64,000 nt of DNA from Methylobacterium sp. Leaf117 (GCF_001422985.1 NZ_LMNL01000036.1:230155-294154); one strand, 5' to 3'; counted from the stretch's first letter, positions 24,963-33,689 are shown. The notes: generated by a model not told the origin, from the sequence alone. A program made the numbers and translations.

Positions 24963-27269
24963 ATGATGGGCATCGACGAGACGTTCGCGAGCAGGACCGG
25001 CCAGATGTCCGGCACCTCCGGATCGACGGACGTTACGCCCGTTGCCACCCGGTCGCCGCACGCAGCGGCGTCCGATACTGGGTCTCTGCACCCGGACGCC
25101 ATCGCCGCCATCATGGCGGCGAACCACGGCGATCCCTTCTCGATCCTCGGCCCACATCAGGCCGGAACCGGACAATGGGAAGTGCGCGCGGTTCTGCCGG
25201 AAGCCAAATCCGCGACCCTTCTCGTCGGGGTTCAGCGGATTCCCTTCGAGCGCAAGCACCCGGATGGCTTCTTCGTCGCGCGCGTGCCGAGCGAGGGCCG
25301 TCCGCTCTACGAACTGATCGTGGAGACCTGGGATGGTGTCGAGCGATCGCGCCATGATCCCTACGGGTTCGGATCATCGTTGCGCCAGGAGGATATCGAC
25401 AATCTCCGGGAGGTTGGCAGCAATGTCACCTACCGCATCCTCGGCGCGCAGCATCGCTCGGTCGATGGGATCGATGGCTTCCGTTTCGCCGTCTGGGCGC
25501 CGAATGCACGGCGCGTCAGCGTCGTCGGCGATTTCAACAACTGGGACGGCCGGCGCCATCCCATGCGCCTGTGGCAGAATGGCGGAATCTGGGAACTGTT
25601 CATTCCCGGTCTGACCGCAGGCGTTCACTACAAGTACGAGATTCGCGGCGCCGACGGGTCGGTCCTGCCACTCAAGGCGGATCCCGTCGCCTTCGCGGCG
25701 CAGAAGCCGCCGGAGACCGCGTCCGTCCTTCAGGGGACGAATGACCCGGATTGGCAGGACGCGCATTGGATGGCGACCCGGGGCGAGAAAGACCCGCGCC
25801 ATATCCCGATCTCGATCTATGAGGTGCACCTCGGCTCCTGGGCGCGGGTCGCCGAGGAGGGCAATCGCTACCTCACTTATCGGGAATTGGGCGAGCGCCT
25901 GATCCCCTACGTGAAGGAGATGGGCTTCACCCATATCGAGATGCTCCCGATCACGGAGTTCCCGTTCGACGGATCGTGGGGATACCAGCCGGTCTCGCTG
26001 TTCGCGCCGACCAGCCGTTTCGGCACGCCGGACGATTTCGCGGCCTTCGTGGACGTCGCTCACGCGGCCGGCATCGGCGTGATGCTCGATTGGGTACCGG
26101 GGCACTTCCCGCTCGACGCCCACGGGCTTGGCCAGTTCGACGGAACGCACCTTTACGAGCACGCCGATCCGCGCCAGGGATTCCATCAGGACTGGGGAAC
26201 CTACATCTATAATTTCGGTCGGACGGAGGTTTCGAGCTTCCTGGCCGCCAATGCGCGGTTCTGGCTCGAGCACTATCACCTCGACGGACTGCGCGTGGAT
26301 GCGGTCGCGTCGATGCTGTACCTCGACTATTCGCGCCGGCAGGGCGAGTGGATCCCGAACCGCTACGGCGGCAACGAAAACCTCGATGCCATCGAGTTCC
26401 TGCGCAAGACCAATGAGGCGACCTACGCCCATGCCCCCGGGACCCTCACGGTGGCAGAAGAGTCGACCTCATGGCCGGGGGTGTCACACCCGACCTATAC
26501 CGGCGGTCTCGGCTTCGGCTTCAAGTGGAACATGGGGTGGATGCACGACACCCTGAACTTCGTGTCCAAGGAAACCATTCACCGGCGCTACCACCATCAC
26601 GACCTGACTTTCGGTCTGCTCTACGCGTTCTCAGAAAACTTCATCCTGCCGCTGTCCCATGACGAAGTCGTCCACGGGAAGGGCTCGCTCCTCGGCAAGA
26701 TGCCGGGGGATCGCTGGCAGAAGTTCGCGAACCTGCGTGCCTATTACGGCTTCATGTGGGGTCACCCCGGGAAGAAGCTCCTCTTCATGGGCTGCGAGTT
26801 CGGCCAGGAGAAGGAGTGGAACCACAACCAGAGCCTCGACTGGCATCTCCTGAACGATGGGATGCACCAGGGCGTCAAGGATCTGATCCGCGATCTCAAC
26901 CACCTCTACGCCGCGACACCTGCCCTGCACGAGCGCGACACCGAGGCGGGCGGATTCCAATGGTTGGTGGCCGATGACCAGGACAACAGCGTGATCGCCT
27001 GGGCCCGCAAGGGTCGGGAGTCCGATGCACTCGCGATCGTGGTGTCGAATTTCACGCCGGTGCCCCGTGAGGGCTATCGCATCGGCGTTCCCGCCTCGGG
27101 GTTCTATCGGGAAGCAATCAACTCCGATGCGGAGCGCTATGGCGGCTCGAACGTCGGCAATATGGGCGGTGTTCATGCGGAAGCGGTCGAGAGCCACGGT
27201 CAGCCTTTCTCCGTGACGCTGACGATTCCGCCCCTGGCGACCACGATTTTCGTGCGCGAGTCGGCTTAG
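24963..27269 (+). CDS. glgB: 1,4-alpha-glucan branching enzyme (GH13)
   Basis: Introduces alpha-1,6 branches into growing glucan. 768 aa, with tandem ATG codons at 24963 and 24966. An N1 domain (PHQAGTGQWEVRAVLP) and a CBM48 (FAVWAPNARRVSVVGDFNNW) precede the catalytic barrel. Asp446 (GLRVDAVASMLYLDYSR), Glu499 (VAEESTSWPGV) and Asp567 (LPLSHDEVVHGKGSL) form the active site. NGGNENL-type motifs (RYGGNENLDAIEF) and WNHNQSLDW are branching-enzyme signatures. The gene follows treS with no gap and closes the TreS-Pep2-GlgE-GlgB pathway. Confidence 0.97.
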   Translation: MMGIDETFASRTGQMSGTSGSTDVTPVATRSPHAAASDTGSLHPDAIAAIMAANHGDPFSILGPHQAGTGQWEVRAVLPEAKSATLLVGVQRIPFERKHPDGFFVARVPSEGRPLYELIVETWDGVERSRHDPYGFGSSLRQEDIDNLREVGSNVTYRILGAQHRSVDGIDGFRFAVWAPNARRVSVVGDFNNWDGRRHPMRLWQNGGIWELFIPGLTAGVHYKYEIRGADGSVLPLKADPVAFAAQKPPETASVLQGTNDPDWQDAHWMATRGEKDPRHIPISIYEVHLGSWARVAEEGNRYLTYRELGERLIPYVKEMGFTHIEMLPITEFPFDGSWGYQPVSLFAPTSRFGTPDDFAAFVDVAHAAGIGVMLDWVPGHFPLDAHGLGQFDGTHLYEHADPRQGFHQDWGTYIYNFGRTEVSSFLAANARFWLEHYHLDGLRVDAVASMLYLDYSRRQGEWIPNRYGGNENLDAIEFLRKTNEATYAHAPGTLTVAEESTSWPGVSHPTYTGGLGFGFKWNMGWMHDTLNFVSKETIHRRYHHHDLTFGLLYAFSENFILPLSHDEVVHGKGSLLGKMPGDRWQKFANLRAYYGFMWGHPGKKLLFMGCEFGQEKEWNHNQSLDWHLLNDGMHQGVKDLIRDLNHLYAATPALHERDTEAGGFQWLVADDQDNSVIAWARKGRESDALAIVVSNFTPVPREGYRIGVPASGFYREAINSDAERYGGSNVGNMGGVHAEAVESHGQPFSVTLTIPPLATTIFVRESA

Positions 27270-27840
27270 ACCGAAATCGGGCGCCGGCCTCGGGTCCTGG
27301 CGCCCGGCCGGCGTGTGACGTGTCGCTTCACGCGCCGGCGGACGAAACTCGAAGGGGAAGACCGCCTGCCGCCGGTCGGTTGCAACCAAATGAACAATCG
27401 CGTCCGGGCTGCTGAGGCGCCACCCGACGCGACCAACTGGGTGTGCCGCTCTGCGAGGGGCCACTTACCCTCGCCAACCGAGGGCGTGTGGCCGTGAGGA
27501 GGACGAGCGCGGAGACGATGATGATCGGGTCGAAGTCCTCGCCCAGGATCGCCGTCGAGGGTCCGTTGCCGAGAACTGGCGTCGTGGGGAGGCCAAGAGA
27601 AACCTCTGCCGCGGGCAACCGGCGTTTCCCGATTGTCATCGCACATAAGCTTAGCGCCGCTTAGGTTATTCTTCCCTGCGTTCGCGGATAGGTTGCCGAT
27701 GCAGGTTGGACATCACGATGCGGTCTGTAGACTGAGCACGTCTGTCCGACGGGTTCAGTGAATGACCTGCCTCACGCGTGGGTTCATCCGACGATGTGAC
27801 GAGGACGGATCGTTGCAATTCAGGAGGAACGAGGCGCGCC
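27270..27840. other. 571-bp intergenic region, no supported gene
   Basis: Between glgB and the epoxide-hydrolase-like gene. A minus-strand frame at 27328-27639 contains a hydrophobic segment (DPIIIVSALVLLTA), but it lacks a ribosome site and its second half is R/S/G-rich antisense-type composition, so it is not called. The AT-richer stretch at 27640-27700 probably holds the promoter of the next gene. Confidence 0.4.
27279..27305 (+). terminator. possible hairpin terminator after glgB
   Basis: GGGCGCC (27279-27285) and GGCGCCC (27299-27305) form a 7-bp GC-only stem 10 bp past the glgB stop. There is no U tract. It is the only obvious hairpin before the next gene, about 540 bp on. Confidence 0.35.
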
Positions 27841-28236
27841 ATGACCGATGACACCCCCGAAATCGCCCTGGTGCGGCTGTTCTTTCAACGCGTCAATGAC
27901 GATCGCTTCGATGATGCAATCAACCTCCTGGCCGAGGATGTATTTTACCACAATATCCCGTTGCCGGAGATCCGTGGCCGGGAGAACGCGCGCAGCTTCC
28001 ATAAGGCCTTCGGTGTCGGAAGCCGCATTCGCGTCGACTGGCAGATCCTGCGCATGGGGCAGGATGGCGATACTATTCTGACCGAGAGACTGGATTTGTT
28101 CATGGATCGGAACGGCGGCCGCATCACGCTCCCCACCATGGGCAGCATGCGCGTCAATGATGGAGCAATCAGGGAATGGCGTGACTATTTCGATCTGGCC
28201 AGCTTCGAGCAACAGGCCGCGGCCCTAGACGCATAA
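27841..28236 (+). CDS. limonene-1,2-epoxide hydrolase-like (NTF2-fold) protein
   Basis: 131 aa from ATG 27841, with CAGGAGG about 13 nt upstream. The protein fits the limonene-1,2-epoxide hydrolase family. FYHNIPLPEI supplies the Tyr-x-Asn pair (Tyr36, Asn38). RLDLF gives the Arg-x-Asp pair (Arg83, Asp85). REWRDYFDL gives the second Asp (Asp115), matching the known Asp-Arg-Asp catalytic triad and its spacing. So it is probably a hydrolase and not just a binding NTF2 protein. The natural substrate is unknown; nothing else in the window suggests terpene metabolism. It is isolated by 571 bp upstream and 377 bp downstream inside the glycogen island. Confidence 0.78.
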   Translation: MTDDTPEIALVRLFFQRVNDDRFDDAINLLAEDVFYHNIPLPEIRGRENARSFHKAFGVGSRIRVDWQILRMGQDGDTILTERLDLFMDRNGGRITLPTMGSMRVNDGAIREWRDYFDLASFEQQAAALDA

Positions 28237-28613
28237 TCCCTGACGTACCGCTCAGACGCCGGCGTGCGGCGCCTCGCGTTCCGACACAGAGAGCGCCGCA
28301 ATCAGGCCGTTGAGCCTGGCGAGCGTCCGCCGGCACAGCAAGCTCTCGCAAGGTGATCGGTCCGCGCGCTGCCCCACTCGGACGTTCGATGCGGGTATCA
28401 CGCGTCAATTTCCGTGACGCTACGTCTCAGAAGTCGATCCATTCAGATTGATAGACTGTTTAACGCGTCAAAATGTCGGTTGCGTGAAGGATTTTCCCTC
28501 GATTGGCCCCGATCCGCGTGCGGTTTGCGGTCCACTCATTGGACGCTCCCCGCGCAAGCGAGAACCGGCGAAGGATATTCGCCGGTTCTCGCATCGATCC
28601 GATTCTGAAAGGG
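28237..28613. other. 377-bp intergenic region before the glgA terminator
   Basis: No gene is firmly supported. A 49-codon minus-strand frame at 28252-28401 (GTG start, ending in SVSEREAPHAGV) has protein-like composition and is listed as an observation only. A short AT-rich patch lies near 28430-28500. Confidence 0.35.
28558..28592 (-). terminator. hairpin terminator of glgA
   Basis: A perfect 15-bp stem, GCGAGAACCGGCGAA / TTCGCCGGTTCTCGC, with a 5-nt GGATA loop, placed 21 bp beyond the glgA stop. On the minus strand it is not followed by a U tract, so it may act as an RNA-stabilising or Rho-assisted end. Confidence 0.6.
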
Positions 28614-30119
28614 TCAGGCTGCGCGAAGTCGCAGGCCGACCGCGTTGCCGAATGCGCGCGCGTAGAGCGACGAGTAGTTCTGAGCGGCTTGATCCCAGGT
28701 GAAGTCACGCGACATGGCGTGGCGCCGCATCGCGTTCAGGCGCTTCTTCTGTGCGAAGGTGTCGAAGGCGCGTCGGATCGCACTGGAAAACCCACGCGGC
28801 GACGCCTCTCCGAAGATGAATCCCGTCACGCCGTCCTCGACCGTATCGGCGAGGCCGCCTGTTCGATGAACGATCGGAAGCGAGCCGAAGCGCTGCGCGT
28901 ACATCTGAGCCAGTCCGCAGGGCTCGAAGCGAGACGGCATGAGTAGAAAGTCGCTGCCGGCAAACATGCGGCGCGCATCCTTCTCCGCGAAACCGACATG
29001 AACGCCGACGGATGACGGATGGCGGCGTGCCAGATCCCGTAAGGCGCCCTCGAACCGACCTTCGCCTTGACCGATGACGACCAGCTGGCCCCCTTCGGCG
29101 ATGATCGACTCCGCAGCCCCCAGGCTGAGGTCGATCCCTTTCTGATGAACGAGCCGGGATACGATCGCGAAGAGCGGTCCTCGTGAGACGGCGAGCCCGA
29201 ACTGACGGCGGACCGTCTCCGCATTGGCTCGCTTGCCCTTCCAGTCATCGACCTCGAAACGGGCTGCGAGATGCGGATCGGTGCGCGGATCCCAGCTCTC
29301 GTCGATGCCGTTCAGGATGCCGGCGAGGCGCCCCTGCGCCGCGCGGGTCCGCAGCAGGCCGTCGAGACCACATCCCGCTTCCGGTGTGATGATCTCCCGG
29401 GCGTAGGTCTGACTGACCGTCGTGACGTGGGAGGCGTAGTACAGGCCGGCTTTGAGGAAGGAGATCTGGCCGTAGAATTCCACCCCGTCCATCTGGAATG
29501 CGTCTTCCGGTACACCGAGGCGTGCCAAGCTTTCCCGCGGAAACACGCCCTGGTACGCCAGATTGTGGACCGTCAGGATGCTGGGCACCTGCACGCCGCC
29601 CCAAGCGAGATAGGCTGGCGCTAAAGCGGCCTGCCAATCGTTCAGATGAAGCAGGTCGGCTGCCCAGACCGGATCAATCCCACGGGCGATCTCCGCGGCG
29701 GCGAGGCTCAAGCGCGCAAAGCGAATATCGTTGTCGTCGAAGTCACCCTGCGCAGTACCGTAAGGGGTCCCGTCGCGCTGATAGAGATCGGCGTTCAAGA
29801 TCACGTATACTTGAAGTCCGTCCCCGGTTTCGACGAGGCCGAGTTCGCAGGGGGGAACCCCGGCGTGACCTGGCAGGTGGGCGACGACAGGAATGTGTTC
29901 GAACTGATCCACAACCTGACGATAGCCGGGGATCAGTACGCGGACGTCGTAATGCTTGCGGAGAGCTCTCGGAAGTGAGCCGGCAACTTCGCCAAGACCA
30001 CCCGTCTTGACGAAATCGGCCATCTCTGGCGTGGCAAAAAGAATACGAGGCTGAAGATGATGGCGGGATCGGAGATAAGCGTGGGCGTCGAAGTGATCGG
30101 AGCGATCCGATAGGTTCAT
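28614..30119 (-). CDS. glgA: glycogen synthase (GT5)
   Basis: Extends alpha-1,4-glucan from ADP-glucose (some relatives of this fold make maltose-1-phosphate instead). 501 aa from ATG 30119; an upstream GTG would add 18 residues. The donor-site loop FVKTGGLGEVAGSLP is close to the K-x-G-G-L motif of GlgA. HLNDWQAALAPAYL and LTVHNLAYQGVFP follow. The C-terminal Rossmann domain has SRFEPCGLAQMYAQRFGSLP with the conserved glutamate, and RTGGLADTVEDG. It is transcribed opposite to the rest of the island. An EcfG-type promoter precedes it and a 15-bp hairpin follows it. glgC, the usual source of ADP-glucose, is not in the window. Confidence 0.95.
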   Translation of the reverse strand: MNLSDRSDHFDAHAYLRSRHHLQPRILFATPEMADFVKTGGLGEVAGSLPRALRKHYDVRVLIPGYRQVVDQFEHIPVVAHLPGHAGVPPCELGLVETGDGLQVYVILNADLYQRDGTPYGTAQGDFDDNDIRFARLSLAAAEIARGIDPVWAADLLHLNDWQAALAPAYLAWGGVQVPSILTVHNLAYQGVFPRESLARLGVPEDAFQMDGVEFYGQISFLKAGLYYASHVTTVSQTYAREIITPEAGCGLDGLLRTRAAQGRLAGILNGIDESWDPRTDPHLAARFEVDDWKGKRANAETVRRQFGLAVSRGPLFAIVSRLVHQKGIDLSLGAAESIIAEGGQLVVIGQGEGRFEGALRDLARRHPSSVGVHVGFAEKDARRMFAGSDFLLMPSRFEPCGLAQMYAQRFGSLPIVHRTGGLADTVEDGVTGFIFGEASPRGFSSAIRRAFDTFAQKKRLNAMRRHAMSRDFTWDQAAQNYSSLYARAFGNAVGLRLRAA

Positions 30120-30124
30120 AAAAT

Positions 30125-30154
30125 CGTTCCCGCGTCGAGCGTTGGGCGGGAACG
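30125..30154. promoter_or_regulatory. 9-bp inverted repeat in the glgA leader
   Basis: CGTTCCCGC (30125-30133) and GCGGGAACG (30146-30154) are exact inverted repeats 12 nt apart. The element ends 5 nt before the glgA ATG and lies inside the predicted leader RNA. It could fold to cover the ribosome site or serve as a dimeric repressor operator. Half-site GGAAC sequences here have no -10 partner at the right distance. Confidence 0.5.
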
Positions 30155-30189
30155 GACAAGAAGAGCCCAGCATCGACGTTACCCTCGCG

Positions 30190-30214
30190 AACGCCCGAGA
30201 ACAGCCTTTGTTCC
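30190..30214 (-). promoter_or_regulatory. EcfG-type promoter of glgA
   Basis: On the minus strand GGAAC (30214-30210) is separated by exactly 16 nt from CGTT (30193-30190), an exact match to the EcfG consensus GGAAC-N16/17-CGTT. Transcription would start near 30182, giving a leader of about 60 nt before ATG 30119. This suggests glgA is induced by the general stress response. The call is by eye. Confidence 0.7.
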
Positions 30215-31001
30215 GTTGCGTCGCACAATTCAGGCCAAGTTCAGAAGTTATTTTGAACCTGCCGATGGATTCGGAGGAATACGGGGTCTTTCCCCATCGT
30301 GTCCCCTTCGGATGGAAGCGATGCAGGCACCGGTCTTAAGAAGCGGTTCACGGTCATAGCGTGCCGCTCCGAGGTGGATCTCACGATCGTTCCCACCGCT
30401 TTTCGGCGATGCAAACGGGTTTGCGCACGCCGGCGTGATGCACTGCATCGACGATCGCCAGCGTCCTGGTTCTTGCAGCCACGGTCGGGAATCCTGCCGG
30501 AAAAACGGCCCCTGTCGGACGATCGATCCGCGTCGCTTCCTTTGGTCTGCCGTGCTGCCCGGCGCAGGCCCGCGTCCGGCACCGCTGACCTCGTTCAGAC
30601 AATATTCCAACGTTGTGTCGTCTCATTCCCATGCGGACTAAGTCTTGCCGACGCAGCCGGGGTCTCGCAGTCTCGCGCGTGCGGTCTGGCCGGAAGGCTG
30701 GAGATCGGCATGGGACTGGATCGGACGTCATAGGGGGGCTGGATGAGGGCATGCTCGGACAAGCCACCGTCTGCATCCTGAGAGCTCAATGTCGGCGCTG
30801 TGTCTTAACAGGTCCGAGGAACCCCAGATGGCCGGGTGCGCGCGGTTCTTCTCGCGTGGTCGACGAAATCGGGATGGATCATAGGACACGACGAATGAAC
30901 GAGGCCGCGCACAGAACGGGACGGGGAGGCGGCATGATGGCCACGGGCGTCGCGCCGAAGCCTCTGTCCCCTGTGAACGGCTAAGATGGGGGGCTAGACA
31001 C
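30215..31001. other. long divergent spacer between glgA and glgP
   Basis: About 790 bp with no credible coding frame. Frames of 100-145 codons exist on both strands but are rich in R, S, P and C, lack ribosome sites and overlap each other. A GGAAC at about 30817 is followed by CGGTT only after 21 nt, too far for EcfG. The region must contain the glgP promoter. Its length leaves room for an undetected sRNA or leader element. Confidence 0.45.
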
Positions 31002-33545
31002 GTGTTGAATGACAAATTGATCCGACGGGATACTGGTGAGATCGGCGTACCGGTCGACGCCAGAGAAATGACCGGCCGAACGGAGAGGACGGGCGTACCG
31101 GACCGCCGTTCGCCGACGGCGCGGCTTTCGGGCGATCCCGTCGCCGACCTGCGCGAGGCGATTCTCGCCAAGCTGACCTATGTCATTGGCAAGTCACCCC
31201 GGACCGCCCGCGACCGGGATTGGTTTGCGGCGACGGCCCTGGCGTTGCGTGATCGCGTCGTCGACGCGTGCATCGACGGTGAATCCAGCACGCCGAACAA
31301 GCGCGTCTATTATCTGTCGCTCGAGTTTCTCATCGGACGTCTTCTCTCCGACGCCATGAACAATCTCGGTCTCGTCGAGACGACGCGCGCGGCTTTGCGC
31401 GACCTCGGCATCGACCTCGGAGACGTGGAGGCGGCGGAGCCGGATGCCGCACTTGGCAACGGCGGTCTTGGACGCCTGGCGGCCTGCTTCATGGAAAGCA
31501 TGGCGAGCCTGTCGATTCCGGCTATCGGCTACGGCATCCGCTACGATCACGGCCTCTTCCGGCAGACGTTGGAGGACGGCTGGCAGAAGGAGGCGCCCGA
31601 AACCTGGCTGGCCGAGGGAAATCCCTGGGAGTTCGCGAGGCCCGAGGCGACCTACACGATCGGATTCGGCGGCCATGTCACCATGTCGTCGATCTCCGAA
31701 GGGATGATCCGCCGCCAGTGGCATCCGGCCGAGACGGTGAGGGCCGTGGCACACGACGTGCCGGTGGTCGGATGGCGCGGCCGTCACGTCAACACCCTGC
31801 GCCTGTGGAAGGCCGAGGCCGAAACCGCCCTCGAGCTCGAGCGCTTCAACGGTGGCGACCATGTCGGTGCCGTGGCGGGTCGTGCGCGGGCCGAGGCCAT
31901 CTCCCGCGTCCTGTATCCGAGCGATTCGTCCGCCGAGGGACAGGAACTGCGTCTTCGCCAGGAATACTTCTTCACCTCGGCCTCGTTGCAGGATCTCGTC
32001 CGCCGCCATGTCGTCGAGCGGGGCGACGTGCGGTCTCTCCCGGATCACGCGGCGATCCAGCTGAACGACACGCATCCGGCCATCGCCGTACCGGAGCTGA
32101 TGCGCCTCCTCCTGGAGGACCATGGTTTCAACTGGGAGGACGCCTGGTACGTCACCACCCATACGCTCGGCTACACCAACCATACCCTCCTGCCCGAGGC
32201 GCTGGAGACGTGGCCGGTGGAGCTGCTGGAGCGTGTCCTGCCGCGTCACATGCAGATCATCTATCTGATCAACTGGATGCATCTCGAAGAGCAGGGCAAG
32301 CAGGGCCGCGGCAGCGCCGAGCAACTGGCCGCCGTCTCCCTCATCGACGAGTCTCATGGAAAGCGTGTGCGCATGGGGCATCTCGCCTTCCTCGGCGCTC
32401 GCCGCGTGAACGGCGTTTCGGCCCTTCACACCGATCTCATGCGCACCACGGTCTTCAAGGAACTGCACGCCCTCGACACCGACAAGATCGTCAACAAGAC
32501 CAACGGCATCACCTTCCGACGCTGGCTTCACAACGCCAACCCGGAGCTGACCGCGCTCGCCGTCGAAGCGCTGGGACCCGAGGTTCTCGACACGCCCGCA
32601 CTCCTGTCGACGCTGGCCGATGTCGCTTCGGACGCGAATTTTCAATCGCGCTACAGCGCCATGCGCAGGGCCCGGAAGATCGCGCTCGCCCAGGTGGTCG
32701 CCGATCGCACCGGTATCGCGATCGATCCTTCGGCTCTGTTCGACGTTCAGATCAAGCGCATCCACGAATACAAGCGCCAACTCCTCAACGTGATCGAGAC
32801 GGTGGCGCTCTACCAGGCCATCAAGGCCGATCCGAAGAAGGATTGGACGCCGCGCGTGAAGATCTTCGGCGGCAAGGCGGCGCCGAGCTATGTCCAGGCC
32901 AAGCTCATCATCAAGCTCGCCTGCGATGTCGCCAAGGTCGTCAACGCGGACCCGGACGTGGCCGGTCGCCTGAAGGTGGTCTTCCTGCCGAATTATTCCG
33001 TCAGCCTGGCCGAGACGATCATCCCGGCGGCGGACCTCTCGGAGCAGATCTCGACGGCGGGGATGGAAGCCTCCGGCACCGGAAACATGAAGCTGGCGCT
33101 CAACGGCGCGCTCACCATCGGCACGCTGGATGGGGCGAACATCGAGATCCGCGACCATGTCGGGCCCGAGAACATCTTCATCTTCGGGCTGGACGCGGCC
33201 GGCGTGCAAGCGCGCCTCGCCGAGCCCGGCTATGCCGCTGCGGCCATCGACGCGTCACCGCGGCTCAAGGCAGCGCTCGACCTCATCGCGGGCGGGGCCT
33301 TCTCTCCCGAAGAACCCGCACGCTTCCACCCGATCGTCGAGGATCTGCGCCACAACGACCGTTACCTGGTGACCGCGGATTTCGACGATTACTGGCGGGC
33401 GCAGCGGGCCGTCGACGGAGCCTGGAGCAATCCATCGCTCTGGTGGCGGACGGCGATCCTCAACACGGCCCGGATGGCGTGGTTCTCATCCGACCGTTCG
33501 ATGCGGGAATATGCCGACGAAATCTGGGGCATCCGCGTCCCTTGA
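31002..33545 (+). CDS. glgP: glycogen/maltodextrin phosphorylase (GT35)
   Basis: Phosphorolyses alpha-1,4-glucan ends to glucose-1-phosphate. 847 aa; GTG 31002 has a GGGGGG purine run 8 nt upstream, and ATG 31068 is an alternative start. The family core begins with ALALRDRV and VYYLSLEFLIGRLL. QLNDTHPAIAVPELMRLL and KTNGITFRRWL follow. The PLP-lysine motif EASGTGNMKLALNG has Lys697, where most homologues have F after the lysine and this one has L. The length is normal for a bacterial GlgP. It stands alone after a long spacer and ends before a bidirectional hairpin. Products: glucose-1-phosphate for central metabolism, and short chains for MalQ and TreY. Confidence 0.96.
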   Translation: MLNDKLIRRDTGEIGVPVDAREMTGRTERTGVPDRRSPTARLSGDPVADLREAILAKLTYVIGKSPRTARDRDWFAATALALRDRVVDACIDGESSTPNKRVYYLSLEFLIGRLLSDAMNNLGLVETTRAALRDLGIDLGDVEAAEPDAALGNGGLGRLAACFMESMASLSIPAIGYGIRYDHGLFRQTLEDGWQKEAPETWLAEGNPWEFARPEATYTIGFGGHVTMSSISEGMIRRQWHPAETVRAVAHDVPVVGWRGRHVNTLRLWKAEAETALELERFNGGDHVGAVAGRARAEAISRVLYPSDSSAEGQELRLRQEYFFTSASLQDLVRRHVVERGDVRSLPDHAAIQLNDTHPAIAVPELMRLLLEDHGFNWEDAWYVTTHTLGYTNHTLLPEALETWPVELLERVLPRHMQIIYLINWMHLEEQGKQGRGSAEQLAAVSLIDESHGKRVRMGHLAFLGARRVNGVSALHTDLMRTTVFKELHALDTDKIVNKTNGITFRRWLHNANPELTALAVEALGPEVLDTPALLSTLADVASDANFQSRYSAMRRARKIALAQVVADRTGIAIDPSALFDVQIKRIHEYKRQLLNVIETVALYQAIKADPKKDWTPRVKIFGGKAAPSYVQAKLIIKLACDVAKVVNADPDVAGRLKVVFLPNYSVSLAETIIPAADLSEQISTAGMEASGTGNMKLALNGALTIGTLDGANIEIRDHVGPENIFIFGLDAAGVQARLAEPGYAAAAIDASPRLKAALDLIAGGAFSPEEPARFHPIVEDLRHNDRYLVTADFDDYWRAQRAVDGAWSNPSLWWRTAILNTARMAWFSSDRSMREYADEIWGIRVP

Positions 33546-33620
33546 GCCGCGTCCCCTGAGCCGTGTGCGTCCAGCCCTGCCGCGCGGCGCTGGACGCGCA
33601 ACCGCCGGATCGGCTCGTCA

Positions 33621-33665
33621 AACGCCACAGGGCGCATCCTTTCACGGGATGCGCCCTGTGGCGTT
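33621..33665. terminator. bidirectional terminator between glgP and the flavoprotein gene
   Basis: A perfect 19-bp stem, AACGCCACAGGGCGCATCC paired with GGATGCGCCCTGTGGCGTT, around a 7-nt loop (33640-33646). It lies between two convergent stops (33545 on plus, 33690 on minus). A-T pairs at the base give short U runs on each strand. Confidence 0.75.
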
Positions 33666-33689
33666 GAGGCTTCCGGATCGCGGCGCCGG

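Noticed and set aside
27328..27639. Minus-strand ORF with a hydrophobic segment between glgB and the epoxide-hydrolase-like gene
   Set aside because: No ribosome site, second half has antisense-type R/S/G-rich composition, and no family resemblance.
30817..30845. GGAAC followed by CGGTT upstream of glgP as an EcfG promoter
   Set aside because: The spacing is 21 nt, outside the 16-17 nt range of EcfG promoters.
30613..30984. Plus-strand ORF upstream of glgP ending in ATGVAPKPLSPVNG
   Set aside because: R/C/G-rich, no clear start or homology, overlapped by frames of similar length; more likely chance in GC-rich DNA.
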